From Phycisphaerales bacterium (GTDB taxonomy: Bacteria; Planctomycetota; Phycisphaerae; Phycisphaerales; UBA1924): 64,000 nucleotides of DNA. Under the pieces are notes generated by a model. It did no database searches and was not told the origin of the DNA. It saw only the letters and a list, made by a program, of their open reading frames with translations. Location of the stretch: positions 190,226 to 254,225 of the forward strand of contig JAJDDK010000007.1 of assembly GCA_029260345.1 (NCBI GenBank), read 5' to 3'. The position numbers and the translations under genes were made by a program. Positions within the stretch are counted from its first letter, which is position 1. Each line of letters begins with the position of its first letter. This document shows positions 43,016 to 51,682 of the stretch, in pieces.

Positions 43016-45055
43016 CTACGCCGTCGCCGCGACCACCGCCCGACCGGGGCGAGCCGCCGCCTCTTTCGCATCGGCCTTCACAGGCGTGTGCGTGGCTGAG
43101 AAATCCTCCCCAAACCGGATCAGGCGGAACGAGTTTCCGATGACGAAAACATCGCCGATGACGTGATAAAAAGCCGCAAAAAGCAGCCCCAGTGACCCTG
43201 TCGCGGCCAGCCCCAGCCCGATCGCCGCGATGATGATCGACGCCGCCAGATTCTGGCCGACCACACCGCGCGTCTTGCGGGCAAGCTCAATCAGGAACGG
43301 AACGCGCGACAGGTCGTCATTCACGAGCGCCACGCCGGCGGAGTTCGTCGCAATATCGGACCCTGACAGCCCCATCGCGACGCCGACATCTGCGACGGCC
43401 AGTGACGGGCCGTCGTTGATGCCGTCACCGACCATCAGCACGCGCCGGCCCTGGTCGCCCATGGCTCGCACGATTTCGTGCTTCTCTTCCGGCAGGCATT
43501 CCGCTTCGACGACGTCCACACCAACCGTCTTGCCGACGCGTTTGGCCACTTCAAGCCGGTCGCCCGTGAGGATGACCACACGCCGCACGCCAAGTTCACG
43601 CAAACGCGCCACCACGCCCTTGGCGTTGGGGCGCAGCGCATCAGCAAGGCCCACAGCGCCGAGATACTTGCCATCGCGCATCACATGCACGCCGGTCATG
43701 CCTTCGAGTTTTTCTTCTACTGCTTCGACCTGCGGCTTGATCGATGAATTCATCTCCATCAGCCATGCCGCACGACCGGCCAGCGTTTCACCACTGGCGC
43801 TCTTGGCGCGCACGCCGCGGCCGTGCACTTCTTCGAACGACGTCAGCGTCACCGGCTTGAGGCGCGCATCCGTCGCCGTCTTCATGATCGATCGGGCCAG
43901 CGGGTGATTTGATTGCTGTTCCGCATCCGCCGCGGCTTGCAGAAGCACCGCGCCTTCGATGCCATCAGCCGGCGCCAAACGGCTCACCGCAAACACACCC
44001 GTCGTCAGCGTGCCCGTTTTATCAAGCACAACCGTGTCAATATTGCTGGCGGCTTCGAGGTAATTCGTCTGCTTGATCATGATGCCGAGGCGCGCCGCCG
44101 ACGCGAACGCCGCAACCATCGCCGTCGGACTGGAAAGCAACAGCGCCGACGGGCACATCACCACGAGCACCGTAATCGCCGTGATCGTCGCGTTGCTGGC
44201 GACTTCTTCCGACGGCGACTGGCTCATGAAGTACCACACCAAACCCGCAACCGTGATCGCCAGCGGCACGAAGTACGCCGCGACCTGTTCGATGAGCATC
44301 TGCTTGGGCGACTTGGAAGACTCCGCCTCGCGAATCAGTTCCGTCACCTTGCCGATCGTGGACTCAGCGCCGACGCCCGTCACTTTCACTTCGAGTGTGC
44401 CGGTGAGGTTCGTCGTGCCTGCATAAACAGACGACTTCGACTGCACTTCAACGGGAACGGACTCACCCGTCAGGCTCGCCTGATTCACCGTGGATTCGCC
44501 GCTGATCACCGTGCCGTCAACCGGGAGATTTTCACCCGGGCGCACGCGAACGACCATGCCGACCGCGACCTGCTCAATCGGAACTTCGCGCTCGGAACCA
44601 TTCTCCAGCAGGCGGGCCCGTTTTGGCGTCAACCGAACGAGCTGTTCGATCGCGCGCTGCGCGCCCCACGCCGTCCGCCGCACGACTTGCTCGGCCAGAA
44701 GCAGAATGAACGCCAGGAACCCGGCCGTCTCATAATTCCCCGTCGCCATCGCCGCGATGATCGCGAGAGCCGCCAGCGTTGCGTTGGTCGGCTTTCCGAC
44801 GCGAAGCTCCCTGGCCGCACTGATGAACAGCGGCAAGCCCAGGAAAAACGCGCCGATCGCCGCCGGCACCATCGCCAGGTCGCGCGGCACAATATTGAAC
44901 GCCTTCATGATCGTCGTGGACAGGATCAAAACCCCACACGTGAGGTAGATCATGATCCAGTTTTCGATCCGGCGTTCGCTGCGCTCGCTGGCGGCGGATT
45001 GCTCCAGCGGCTGAGGCTGCAGGGTCGGTGTCTGCTCGGTGGCGAGGCTAGTCAT
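43016..45055 (-). CDS. P1B-type heavy metal translocating ATPase with CPS motif
   Basis: 679 residues, ion-pumping membrane ATPase. Actuator TGES in QASLTGESVPVE, membrane metal site VLVVMCPSALLLSSPTAM, phosphorylation site VVLDKTGTLTTG, HP-like motif NHPLA, nucleotide/hinge VGDGINDGPSLAVADVGVAM. The membrane motif is CPS, not the more frequent CPC or SPC, so metal preference is unclear. No N-terminal metal-binding (HMA) domain; helices start near residue 33. No metalloregulator lies next to it, and the nearest HTH gene (42308-42793) is on the same strand downstream. Confidence 0.9.
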   Translation of the reverse strand: MTSLATEQTPTLQPQPLEQSAASERSERRIENWIMIYLTCGVLILSTTIMKAFNIVPRDLAMVPAAIGAFFLGLPLFISAARELRVGKPTNATLAALAIIAAMATGNYETAGFLAFILLLAEQVVRRTAWGAQRAIEQLVRLTPKRARLLENGSEREVPIEQVAVGMVVRVRPGENLPVDGTVISGESTVNQASLTGESVPVEVQSKSSVYAGTTNLTGTLEVKVTGVGAESTIGKVTELIREAESSKSPKQMLIEQVAAYFVPLAITVAGLVWYFMSQSPSEEVASNATITAITVLVVMCPSALLLSSPTAMVAAFASAARLGIMIKQTNYLEAASNIDTVVLDKTGTLTTGVFAVSRLAPADGIEGAVLLQAAADAEQQSNHPLARSIMKTATDARLKPVTLTSFEEVHGRGVRAKSASGETLAGRAAWLMEMNSSIKPQVEAVEEKLEGMTGVHVMRDGKYLGAVGLADALRPNAKGVVARLRELGVRRVVILTGDRLEVAKRVGKTVGVDVVEAECLPEEKHEIVRAMGDQGRRVLMVGDGINDGPSLAVADVGVAMGLSGSDIATNSAGVALVNDDLSRVPFLIELARKTRGVVGQNLAASIIIAAIGLGLAATGSLGLLFAAFYHVIGDVFVIGNSFRLIRFGEDFSATHTPVKADAKEAAARPGRAVVAATA

Positions 45056-45242
45056 GCCGCTGTGGCTCCGAGTCGTCTGGTGGAGGAAGTGCGAGAGAGA
45101 TCACACGAGCGGCGTCGGACCGGGAAAACGCCCGAGATACCGCGAGTCGGCCCGATTCTACGCTTTGGGACGGAGGTCGGTTCGCAGAGATCGAATCATG
45201 CGCTGACGCCGCTCCGGAATCGCCCCCCTATCCTCTGCCCCA

Positions 45243-46058
45243 ATGCGTTTCCTCTTCCTCGGCACCGGCACCAGTGCGGGCATTCCCGTCATCGCCTGCG
45301 ATTGCGCGGCGTGCACCTCTACAGACCCGCGCGATCGGCGCACGCGCACCGGCGCCGCGGTTCAGTGGACTGACCCCGACGGGCACGAACGCATCGCCCT
45401 CCTCGACGCGACGCCCGACCTGCGCCTCCAGGCACTGCGGCACAACCTCCGGCGCTGCGACGCGATCTTTTTCACCCACAACCACGTCGATCACATCTTC
45501 GGGCTGGATGAGGTCCGCCGCTTCAACGCCGTCATGCAGGCGCCGATTGACATTTTCGCTGATGCACACACGATGGAATCACTGCGGCGGGTCTACAAGC
45601 ACGTCTTCGACGCAGCCGTGAACGTGAACAAGTCCTTCGTCGCGACGCTGATCGCGCAGGAGATCCGGCCCGGCTCACCGATCGACCTGCACGGCCTGCG
45701 CTTCACACCGTTCACGGTGATGCACGGCAAACTGCCGATCCTCGGTTTCCGCATCGACGCGACGTCGAAGAAAACACAGGCGCCGTGGCTTCCGCTGGCG
45801 TACTGCACGGACACGTCCGCCATCCCGCCGGATACATGGCCGACACTCAGCGGCGTCAACACACTCGTCCTCGACGCCCTCCGCCACCGCCATCACCCGA
45901 CGCACTTCACAATCGGCCAGGCCGTCAGCGTCGCCCAGGAAGTCGGCGCGGCTCAGACCTACTTCATCCACATGGGGCATGAAGTGGTTCATGCAGAGGT
46001 GGATTCGGAGTTACCCGAGCGGATGAGCCTTGCGTACGATGGGATGGAATTGAAATAG
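45243..46058 (+). CDS. MBL-fold hydrolase (PhnP-like)
   Basis: 271 residues, cytoplasmic metal-dependent phosphodiesterase-like protein. FLFLGTGTSAGIPVIACDC at the N-terminus with paired Cys, FFTHNHVDHIFGLDEVR (HxHxDH metal motif), and late His FIHMGHEV. This pattern fits the PhnP/ lipoyl-like MBL family. Substrate not clear. ATG 45243 is the first ATG and matches the family start. Confidence 0.9.
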   Translation: MRFLFLGTGTSAGIPVIACDCAACTSTDPRDRRTRTGAAVQWTDPDGHERIALLDATPDLRLQALRHNLRRCDAIFFTHNHVDHIFGLDEVRRFNAVMQAPIDIFADAHTMESLRRVYKHVFDAAVNVNKSFVATLIAQEIRPGSPIDLHGLRFTPFTVMHGKLPILGFRIDATSKKTQAPWLPLAYCTDTSAIPPDTWPTLSGVNTLVLDALRHRHHPTHFTIGQAVSVAQEVGAAQTYFIHMGHEVVHAEVDSELPERMSLAYDGMELK

Positions 46059-46535
46059 CTGCGACTATGTCAAAAGACCGGGTGCCGTGGTACGGCCGCT
46101 GAAAGCGGCAGTGCCACGACGAATCGTTGAAACACACTTAACCGTGGCACTGGCCTGCGGCCCGAACCACGCCATCCGATTCAATGAGTCAGTTGACGTG
46201 TGCCACTGCTCCTCGAGCAGTGCGAATTCAAAGCCCCCTCCCGTTTCCACTGCTCAAGAGCAGTGGCACACATTCCCCCTCCCCCGCCTCGCGGGGGAGG
46301 ACACAGGAGGGGGCTACTCCGGCTACCTCTTCTCCAAGCCTCGAACGTGATCAGTGGGATGAGGTCAAGTAGAAGGGAGTAGCTCTATAGCCCTCCCCCT
46401 GCCCCCTCCCGCAAGGCGGGAGGGGAGTCACTTACGTGGCACTGGCCTGCGGCACGTACCACGCCACCCCCACCACTTTTCATTCCGTCGCCCCTTTTTT
46501 GCCTCCCCCCGTCCCCTCGCTACACTCTCCGTCCC
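46059..46535. repeat. Composite block of several repeat families (copy 1)
   Basis: About 475 bp without a gene before atpG. In order: CGTGG/CCACG hairpin with inner GCCGCT/AGCGGC (46086-46118); a second with GGCC/GGCC (46143-46171); a GTGTGCCACTGCTC...GAGCAGTGGCACAC element (46198-46272); a CTCCCCCGCCTCGCGGGGGAGG plus GGAGGGGGCTACTCCG stretch (46278-46330); CCCTCCCGCAAGGCGGGAGGG (46405-46426); a third hairpin (46435-46463). Nothing else is recognised in the gap. The same series recurs at 52611-53031. Confidence 0.85.
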
Positions 46536-47399
46536 ATGGCTCAGATCCGCGAGATTAAGACCCGCATGAAGGCGGTCGCGAACATCCGCCGCATCACCAA
46601 AACGATGCAGATGATCGCGACCAGTAAATTCGCCCGCGCCGAGCAAAAAGCCGTCGCGGCTCGCCCCTACACGCTGGGCGTCTTCGATCTCGTGCGCGAA
46701 CTGGCCGCCACTGCCGGCGATGTCGAGCACCCGCTCATTCAGGGCGTCCCCGCCGGCGCGGACAAACCCGAACTCATCCTGATCCTCACCTCTGATCGCG
46801 GCCTCTGCGGCCCCTACAACGGCGGCGTGCTGCGTGCCGCGATGGAAGTGATCAAGAACGCGCCCTCCAACCCCACGATCGAACTCGTCGGCAAGAAGGG
46901 CGTCGCGTTTCTGAAGTTCAAGGAAATCCCCGTCGCCAAGCGGCACACCGAATTCGGCGACAACCCGAAGCGCGAAGATGTCGATCGCCTCGCGCAGCAA
47001 TACATGGACCGCTTCATCGCCGGTGAAATCAGCGGCGTGCGCGTCATCTCCATGCGCTACATCTCGGCTGGCAAGCAGAAGGCTGAGTCACTTCAGCTTC
47101 TGCCGCTCAAGCCGCCCGCGACGGAAAACGCCGGCCCCGGCGTGTCATACGAATTCAGCCCGCCCGCGGAAGAACTGCTCTCCGAGCTTCTCCCCGTGAC
47201 GGTGAAGACCACGCTGAACCAGCTCTTCAATGAGGCAGCAGTGTCCGAACACGTCGCGCGCATGATCGCGATGAAGTCCGCAACGGACAACGCCGGCAAG
47301 ATGGGCGACCGCCTGAAGCGCACCTTCAACCGCGCCCGCCAGGCGATGATCACGACGGAGCTGACCGAAATCATCTCCGGCGCCGCGGCACTCGAATAA
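46536..47399 (+). CDS. atpG: ATP synthase F1 gamma subunit (solitary)
   Basis: 287 residues, central rotor shaft of F-type ATP synthase. N-terminal IKTRMKAVANIRRITKTMQM and C-terminal MKSATDNAGKMGDRLKRTFN are standard. No other atp gene is within the window on either side, so this is a displaced single subunit gene or part of a scattered set. It is preceded by the repeat block and followed by a zinc-ribbon protein and tyrS. Confidence 0.95.
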   Translation: MAQIREIKTRMKAVANIRRITKTMQMIATSKFARAEQKAVAARPYTLGVFDLVRELAATAGDVEHPLIQGVPAGADKPELILILTSDRGLCGPYNGGVLRAAMEVIKNAPSNPTIELVGKKGVAFLKFKEIPVAKRHTEFGDNPKREDVDRLAQQYMDRFIAGEISGVRVISMRYISAGKQKAESLQLLPLKPPATENAGPGVSYEFSPPAEELLSELLPVTVKTTLNQLFNEAAVSEHVARMIAMKSATDNAGKMGDRLKRTFNRARQAMITTELTEIISGAAALE

Positions 47400-47424
47400 T
47401 CAGAGAGCACATTTCCGATGGTGC

Positions 47425-47447
47425 CGTGGTCTTGCCGCAAGGCCACG
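47425..47447. repeat. CGTGG/CCACG hairpin, inner stem CTTG/CAAG
   Basis: Intergenic hairpin downstream of atpG: CGTGG t CTTG ccg CAAG g CCACG, same frame as 18389-18415 with a different inner stem. Confidence 0.85.
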
Positions 47448-47496
47448 ATTCAGCGCTCGATCTCCACATTCATCATATTTCTTACGATGATGCGCC

Positions 47497-48096
47497 ATGA
47501 GCGACATCATCTATCGCTTCAGTCTCTGGAAACCGCTCGCGATCGCCGCAATGTGGCTCATCGCCGGCCCCTTTGTATTCGTTGGCGCGTTGATTCTTGG
47601 CGCGCCGCTCTTCCAAAACGTCCCGCGAGGCTGGGTCCCGTATTTCGTTTTCATCCTGCTCGGACTATTGCTCTTCAAAAGCATTCATTGGATCGTGCGC
47701 GGCGCCTTCGCGTCCGGCCGCGGGCTCTCGGGCCGACAATCAGTCAGGATCACATCGGAACTCCTTGAATACGAGAGCGCATTCGGCGCCAAGTATTCCG
47801 TCCCGATTGGTGAAATCACACGAGTCGAATTAATGAACATCGGGCCGATTCGATTCGGCCTGCGCGTTGAAGTCGGTTCCGAGTCCATCCTCATTCGCGA
47901 TCCACTCAACGTCAGCTTCCGACAGGCCGGCATGGCCATTGCAAGTGCCGCAACTTGCAGCCTTATTAAAGGAAGGCTCCTTCGGATCGCCCTCGCTCCG
48001 CAGGACCGGACGCTCGCGCGTCGTTGCAAGTCGTGCGACTACGAGTTGACCGGCCTTAACACCGACCGCTGCCCCGAATGCGGACGATGGAACTGA
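47497..48096 (+). CDS. Membrane protein with C-terminal zinc ribbon
   Basis: 199 residues: two N-terminal helices (PLAIAAMWLIAGPFVFVGAL, WVPYFVFILLGLLLFKSIHW), a beta-rich middle (PH-like), and a C-terminal ribbon CKSCDYELTGLNTDRCPECG. The same ribbon signature is at the N-terminus of the 18492-18950 and 18947-19477 proteins. Function unknown. Confidence 0.72.
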   Translation: MSDIIYRFSLWKPLAIAAMWLIAGPFVFVGALILGAPLFQNVPRGWVPYFVFILLGLLLFKSIHWIVRGAFASGRGLSGRQSVRITSELLEYESAFGAKYSVPIGEITRVELMNIGPIRFGLRVEVGSESILIRDPLNVSFRQAGMAIASAATCSLIKGRLLRIALAPQDRTLARRCKSCDYELTGLNTDRCPECGRWN

Positions 48097-48133
48097 CCGC
48101 GAACATCACGCCTCCCGCTATCCTCACCTATCC

Positions 48134-49483
48134 ATGCCCGACCTCATCAACGAACTCAAATGGCGCGGCCTCTTCCACCAGGCCACGGACGAAAACGCGC
48201 TGCGCGAACACCTGTCCCAGCCGCGACGCGTCTACGCCGGGTTCGACCCCACCGCGGACAGCCTCACCGTCGGCAATCTCGTGCCGATCATGCTGCTCAA
48301 GCACTTCCAGCAAGCCGGGCACACGCCCGTCGTCGTCATGGGCGGCGGGACGGGCCTCATCGGCGACCCCTCCGGCAAGGAGGCGGAGCGCCAGCTGCGC
48401 ACGCCCGAAGAGATCGAATCCAACATCGCCGGGCAGCGGCCCATCTTCGAGGGGATTCTGAGTTTCGAGGGTGAGAACGCCGCGACGATCGTGAACAACC
48501 ACGACTGGCTCGGGAAGCTCAGCTACATCGAGGCGCTGCGCGACATCGGCAAACACTTCTCGGTGAACATGATGATTCAGAAGGAGTCGGTGAAGAACCG
48601 ACTCGAAGGCCGCGAGCAGGGCATCAGCTACACCGAGTTCAGCTACATGATTTTGCAGGCGTATGACTTTTTGCGCTTGTATGAAGACGAACAAGTCACG
48701 GTGCAGGTTGGTGGGTCGGATCAGTGGGGGAATATTGTTGCGGGCAACGACCTTATTCGTCGAACGCACTACGTATCGCGCGTCGCGCTTGTTGGAACGA
48801 CGAAAGATGGTGATCAGGTGGAGGTTGGTGAACAGATCGTGACACAACAAGTGTCATTTGGCCTCACCGCCCCACTCGTCACCAAATCCGACGGCGGCAA
48901 GTTCGGCAAAACCGAGAGCGGCGCCATCTGGCTCACTGCGGATCGCACCAGCCCGTACGCCTTCTACCAGTTCTGGCTGAACGCTTCGGACGACGATGCG
49001 CACCGATACATGAAGCTGTTCACTCTGTTGCCGCAGGATGAAATTGCGTCGATCATCGAAGCGCACACGCAGAACCCCGGCGCGCGCGAAGCGCAGCGCC
49101 GACTCGCGCAGGAGATTACGAAGCTCGTTCACGGTGAGGATGGTTTGCAGCGCGCCGAAGCCGCGACGCAGGCGCTCTTCTCCGGCGATGTGTCATCCCT
49201 CGATGAAGCGACGCTCAATGAAGTCTTCGCCGATGTCGCATCGACTGAGCACAGCAAGAACGAACTCGCCGGCGAAGGCGTTGCGCTGGTTGACTTGCTT
49301 CCTTTGACTTCACTCGCCAAGAGCAAACGCGAAGCGCGCGAGTTTCTTTCCAACGGCGGCGTCTCCGTGAACGGAGAAAAAGTCGGCCTAGAAGATCGCC
49401 TCACCGCGACTCAACTCCTGCACAACTCCGTCGCCCTCCTCAAGCGCGGCAAGAAAACCTGGCACGTGACAAGATGGAAATAA
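48134..49483 (+). CDS. tyrS: Tyrosyl-tRNA synthetase
   Basis: Class I aminoacyl-tRNA synthetase, 449 residues. HIGH-like DSLTVGNLVP, GDPSGK, tyrosine-recognition GGSDQWGNIVAG, KMSKS-like KFGKTESG, and a C-terminal S4 domain (REFLSNGGVSVNGEKV). An insertion of roughly 25 residues (RTHYVSRVALVGTTKDGDQV to FGL) separates the QWGN and KMSKS parts compared with typical bacterial TyrS. Bases 48650-48860 are less GC-rich than the rest of the gene. Confidence 0.95.
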   Translation: MPDLINELKWRGLFHQATDENALREHLSQPRRVYAGFDPTADSLTVGNLVPIMLLKHFQQAGHTPVVVMGGGTGLIGDPSGKEAERQLRTPEEIESNIAGQRPIFEGILSFEGENAATIVNNHDWLGKLSYIEALRDIGKHFSVNMMIQKESVKNRLEGREQGISYTEFSYMILQAYDFLRLYEDEQVTVQVGGSDQWGNIVAGNDLIRRTHYVSRVALVGTTKDGDQVEVGEQIVTQQVSFGLTAPLVTKSDGGKFGKTESGAIWLTADRTSPYAFYQFWLNASDDDAHRYMKLFTLLPQDEIASIIEAHTQNPGAREAQRRLAQEITKLVHGEDGLQRAEAATQALFSGDVSSLDEATLNEVFADVASTEHSKNELAGEGVALVDLLPLTSLAKSKREAREFLSNGGVSVNGEKVGLEDRLTATQLLHNSVALLKRGKKTWHVTRWK

Positions 49484-50083
49484 CCCCTCTCCCCCTGGGA
49501 GAGGGCGGCCGAGCGAAGCGAGGTCGGGTGAGGGCCGAGTATTTCGCGCGAGAATTGCAGAGAGGATTCGACCCTCACCTGTGATGACTTCGTCATGACA
49601 TCCTCTCCCAATGGGAGAGGAAGGATCCCTTCTCCCTCTGGGAGAAGGTGGCATCGCGTAAGCGATGACGGATGAGGGCCGAGTGTTGTCCGGCCCTACT
49701 TCGGATGGATTCGACCCTCACCCGGCTGCGCTATGCTCCGCCGACCTCTCCCAGAGGGAGAGGTGGGAGCACCCTCCCCCTAGCCCCCTCCCGCAAGGCG
49801 GGAGGGGAGGGATCCGAACCGCGCCCGTGAGGAAGCGGTTTCCACCTACCACGCCCAACCGTGGCACTGCCGCGGCGGCCGTACCACGCCACCCCGTCTC
49901 GGGCATTCTAAATCACTCATTAGCAGATACTTACGACTTTTTCACCCCGATTTTTCTGGAAATCCACCAATTCCATGGGACAATCACCCGTGGTGGAGAG
50001 GGCGGCAGGGACGTCGTCAAGGAAGTGGCCGGAACTGGTTCGGCATTCGCGGCGTCCGATCGGTATCGCCACGGAGGCTTCCT
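49484..50083. repeat. 600-bp repeat-rich intergenic region
   Basis: Four CTCTCCC-type elements (49487-49540; 49569-49620 with ATGAC/GTCAT; 49627-49684 with CATCGC/GCGATG; 49712-49763), then CCCTCCCGCAAGGCGGGAGG (49788-49808), an AACCGC hairpin (49811-49843), a CGTGG/CCACG hairpin (49860-49888, inner GCCG/CGGC). Bases 49900-50083 hold no gene I recognise; the CBS gene's ribosome site area is GGAGGCTTCCT. Confidence 0.82.
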
Positions 50084-50530
50084 ATGCCACGCGCCAACGA
50101 CATCCTGAACGAAAAGTCACGTCACTCCAAGGGCGAACTCGCAACGATTGATCCGCTTGCGACGGTGGTTGACGCCGCCAAGCTCATGAACGAGCGGCAC
50201 ATCGGCGCTCTGGTGGTGCTCGACGACTCCGGGCGACTCGTCGGCATGTTCACCGAACGCGACGTCCTCACGCGCGTCGTCGGCCAGGAGCGCAACCCGC
50301 GCGAAACCCGCGTCGGCGACGTCATGACGAAACAGGTCATCGCGTGCCGCCCTGATACACCCAATGAAGAGCTGCGCGCGATCATGCGCGAGAAGCGCAT
50401 CCGCCACGTCCCCGTTGTCGAAGACGGCCGAGTCGTCGGCATGGTCTCTATCGGCGATCTCAACACCGCCGATGTCCGCGTGATGACGGAGACGATCAGC
50501 TACCTCGAGCAGTACATGTATTCGGCGTGA
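50084..50530 (+). CDS. Two-CBS-domain protein
   Basis: 148 residues, two CBS motifs in tandem: DPLATVVDAAKLMNERHIGA then VVLDDSGRLVGMFTERDV, and VIACRPDTPNEELRAIMREK then IRHVPVVEDGRVVGMVSIGD. Stand-alone CBS pairs bind adenine nucleotides and act as energy sensors. ATG 50084 is preceded by GGAGGCTTCC. No partner effector is next to it. Confidence 0.9.
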   Translation: MPRANDILNEKSRHSKGELATIDPLATVVDAAKLMNERHIGALVVLDDSGRLVGMFTERDVLTRVVGQERNPRETRVGDVMTKQVIACRPDTPNEELRAIMREKRIRHVPVVEDGRVVGMVSIGDLNTADVRVMTETISYLEQYMYSA

Positions 50531-50558
50531 GTGACGCCAGAAGATCGGGTCAAGTTCT

Positions 50559-51092
50559 TCAATTCGATTCAACGCCGACCGATGGAATCTCTATTCCGAG
50601 ATTCTTCAAGTCGTCGTCATCGGTCGGGTAGAAAGGCATCGATTCTTTTTCTGGTTCGAGACGCATGTGAATGAGAAAATCGGGCCACCATTCCCAGTGT
50701 GCCCAGATTGGAAGTTCGCCTGAATCCAGATCAATGCCTGGATCAACGATGACAAGAGCAACCTCCCCACTATTGAGCGCCTCAAAGTCAACTGAGTAGG
50801 CTCTTTGAGCGCCCTTCGGGCGAAACAGGAGATTTGCAGCGCTGATGTCGGTGTGCAACCACTCCTCGTTGTCTTGCGGAAAACGGCCTAATTCTTCCTT
50901 GACTCGCATTAGAGAAAAAACTATTTCATCCATGTGCTCGCGCCGCTCGGCCACAAGCGTCAACATGATCGCATTTGTGCGAGATCGCTTGAACATCGGA
51001 ATGAATGTCTGCGCGAGCAAAAACACGATCAGGAGGCACACCACCACAATGATGATGCGATCGGTTCGGCATGCGATCAGAAACCTATTCAC
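50559..51092 (-). CDS. Membrane-anchored hypothetical protein (paralogue 1)
   Basis: 177 residues, N-terminal helix IIIVVVCLLIVFLLAQTFIP. The body FPQDNEEWLHTDISAANLLF, AYSVDFEALNSGEVALVIVD PG aligns with the next gene's [40 protein letters not shown]. Lower GC than neighbours. No known domain or catalytic motif. The two genes are adjacent and same-stranded, so a tandem duplication that has diverged. Confidence 0.7.
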   Translation of the reverse strand: MNRFLIACRTDRIIIVVVCLLIVFLLAQTFIPMFKRSRTNAIMLTLVAERREHMDEIVFSLMRVKEELGRFPQDNEEWLHTDISAANLLFRPKGAQRAYSVDFEALNSGEVALVIVDPGIDLDSGELPIWAHWEWWPDFLIHMRLEPEKESMPFYPTDDDDLKNLGIEIPSVGVESN

Positions 51093-51154
51093 GCGATTTG
51101 TTCGCCTCCCTTACTCACCCGGTTCCCGGATTCCACTGAGCGATCAATTACAAA

Positions 51155-51682
51155 TCACAATGGCTGTTCCGAACTGTTCACAACACCAAATGTATTCAAT
51201 CGCTCACCCTCCGTCATCATCCGAAACGGGTAATTCCCACCCGGGAAATAGGACATGTGCGCGCCCACACGTTCGCGAATATCTTCTGGCATTCGCAGCA
51301 GTTTGCGCCCCGGATCAAAAATGAGGATGACGAGCGTCTCACTTTGGAACGCGTCAAATCTGACCGCATATGGCCGCGAAGCACCGTGCGGCGTCTCCAA
51401 GAGTTCCCCTGCTTGCGGCGAAACACTCAACCACTGTTCCATTGAATCCGGGTAATGACCAAGCAATTCTCTTGCTGACTCGAGTGATTCACCAATCGCC
51501 TTGTAGTCCGCACGCCGCTCATTCATTAACTCAGCAATGACACCTTCGACTCTCCATCGATCCATTGCGGACAATGTTGAGAGTGAAATAAGTGCGACGA
51601 ATATCGCAATACATGTACCTGCAACAATAAAGACTGAACGCGGAAATGCTTCCCTCAGTGGTATCGACTTCACATCGATCAC
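51155..51682 (-). CDS. Membrane-anchored hypothetical protein (paralogue 2)
   Basis: About 175 residues, N-terminal helix [20 protein letters not shown], then helical [20 protein letters not shown] and the paralogous middle described in the neighbouring gene. Start: GTG 51682 overlaps the HNH stop as GTGA, suggesting coupling; ATG 51700 would overlap it by 22 bp. Function unknown. Confidence 0.7.
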   Translation of the reverse strand: MIDVKSIPLREAFPRSVFIVAGTCIAIFVALISLSTLSAMDRWRVEGVIAELMNERRADYKAIGESLESARELLGHYPDSMEQWLSVSPQAGELLETPHGASRPYAVRFDAFQSETLVILIFDPGRKLLRMPEDIRERVGAHMSYFPGGNYPFRMMTEGERLNTFGVVNSSEQPL

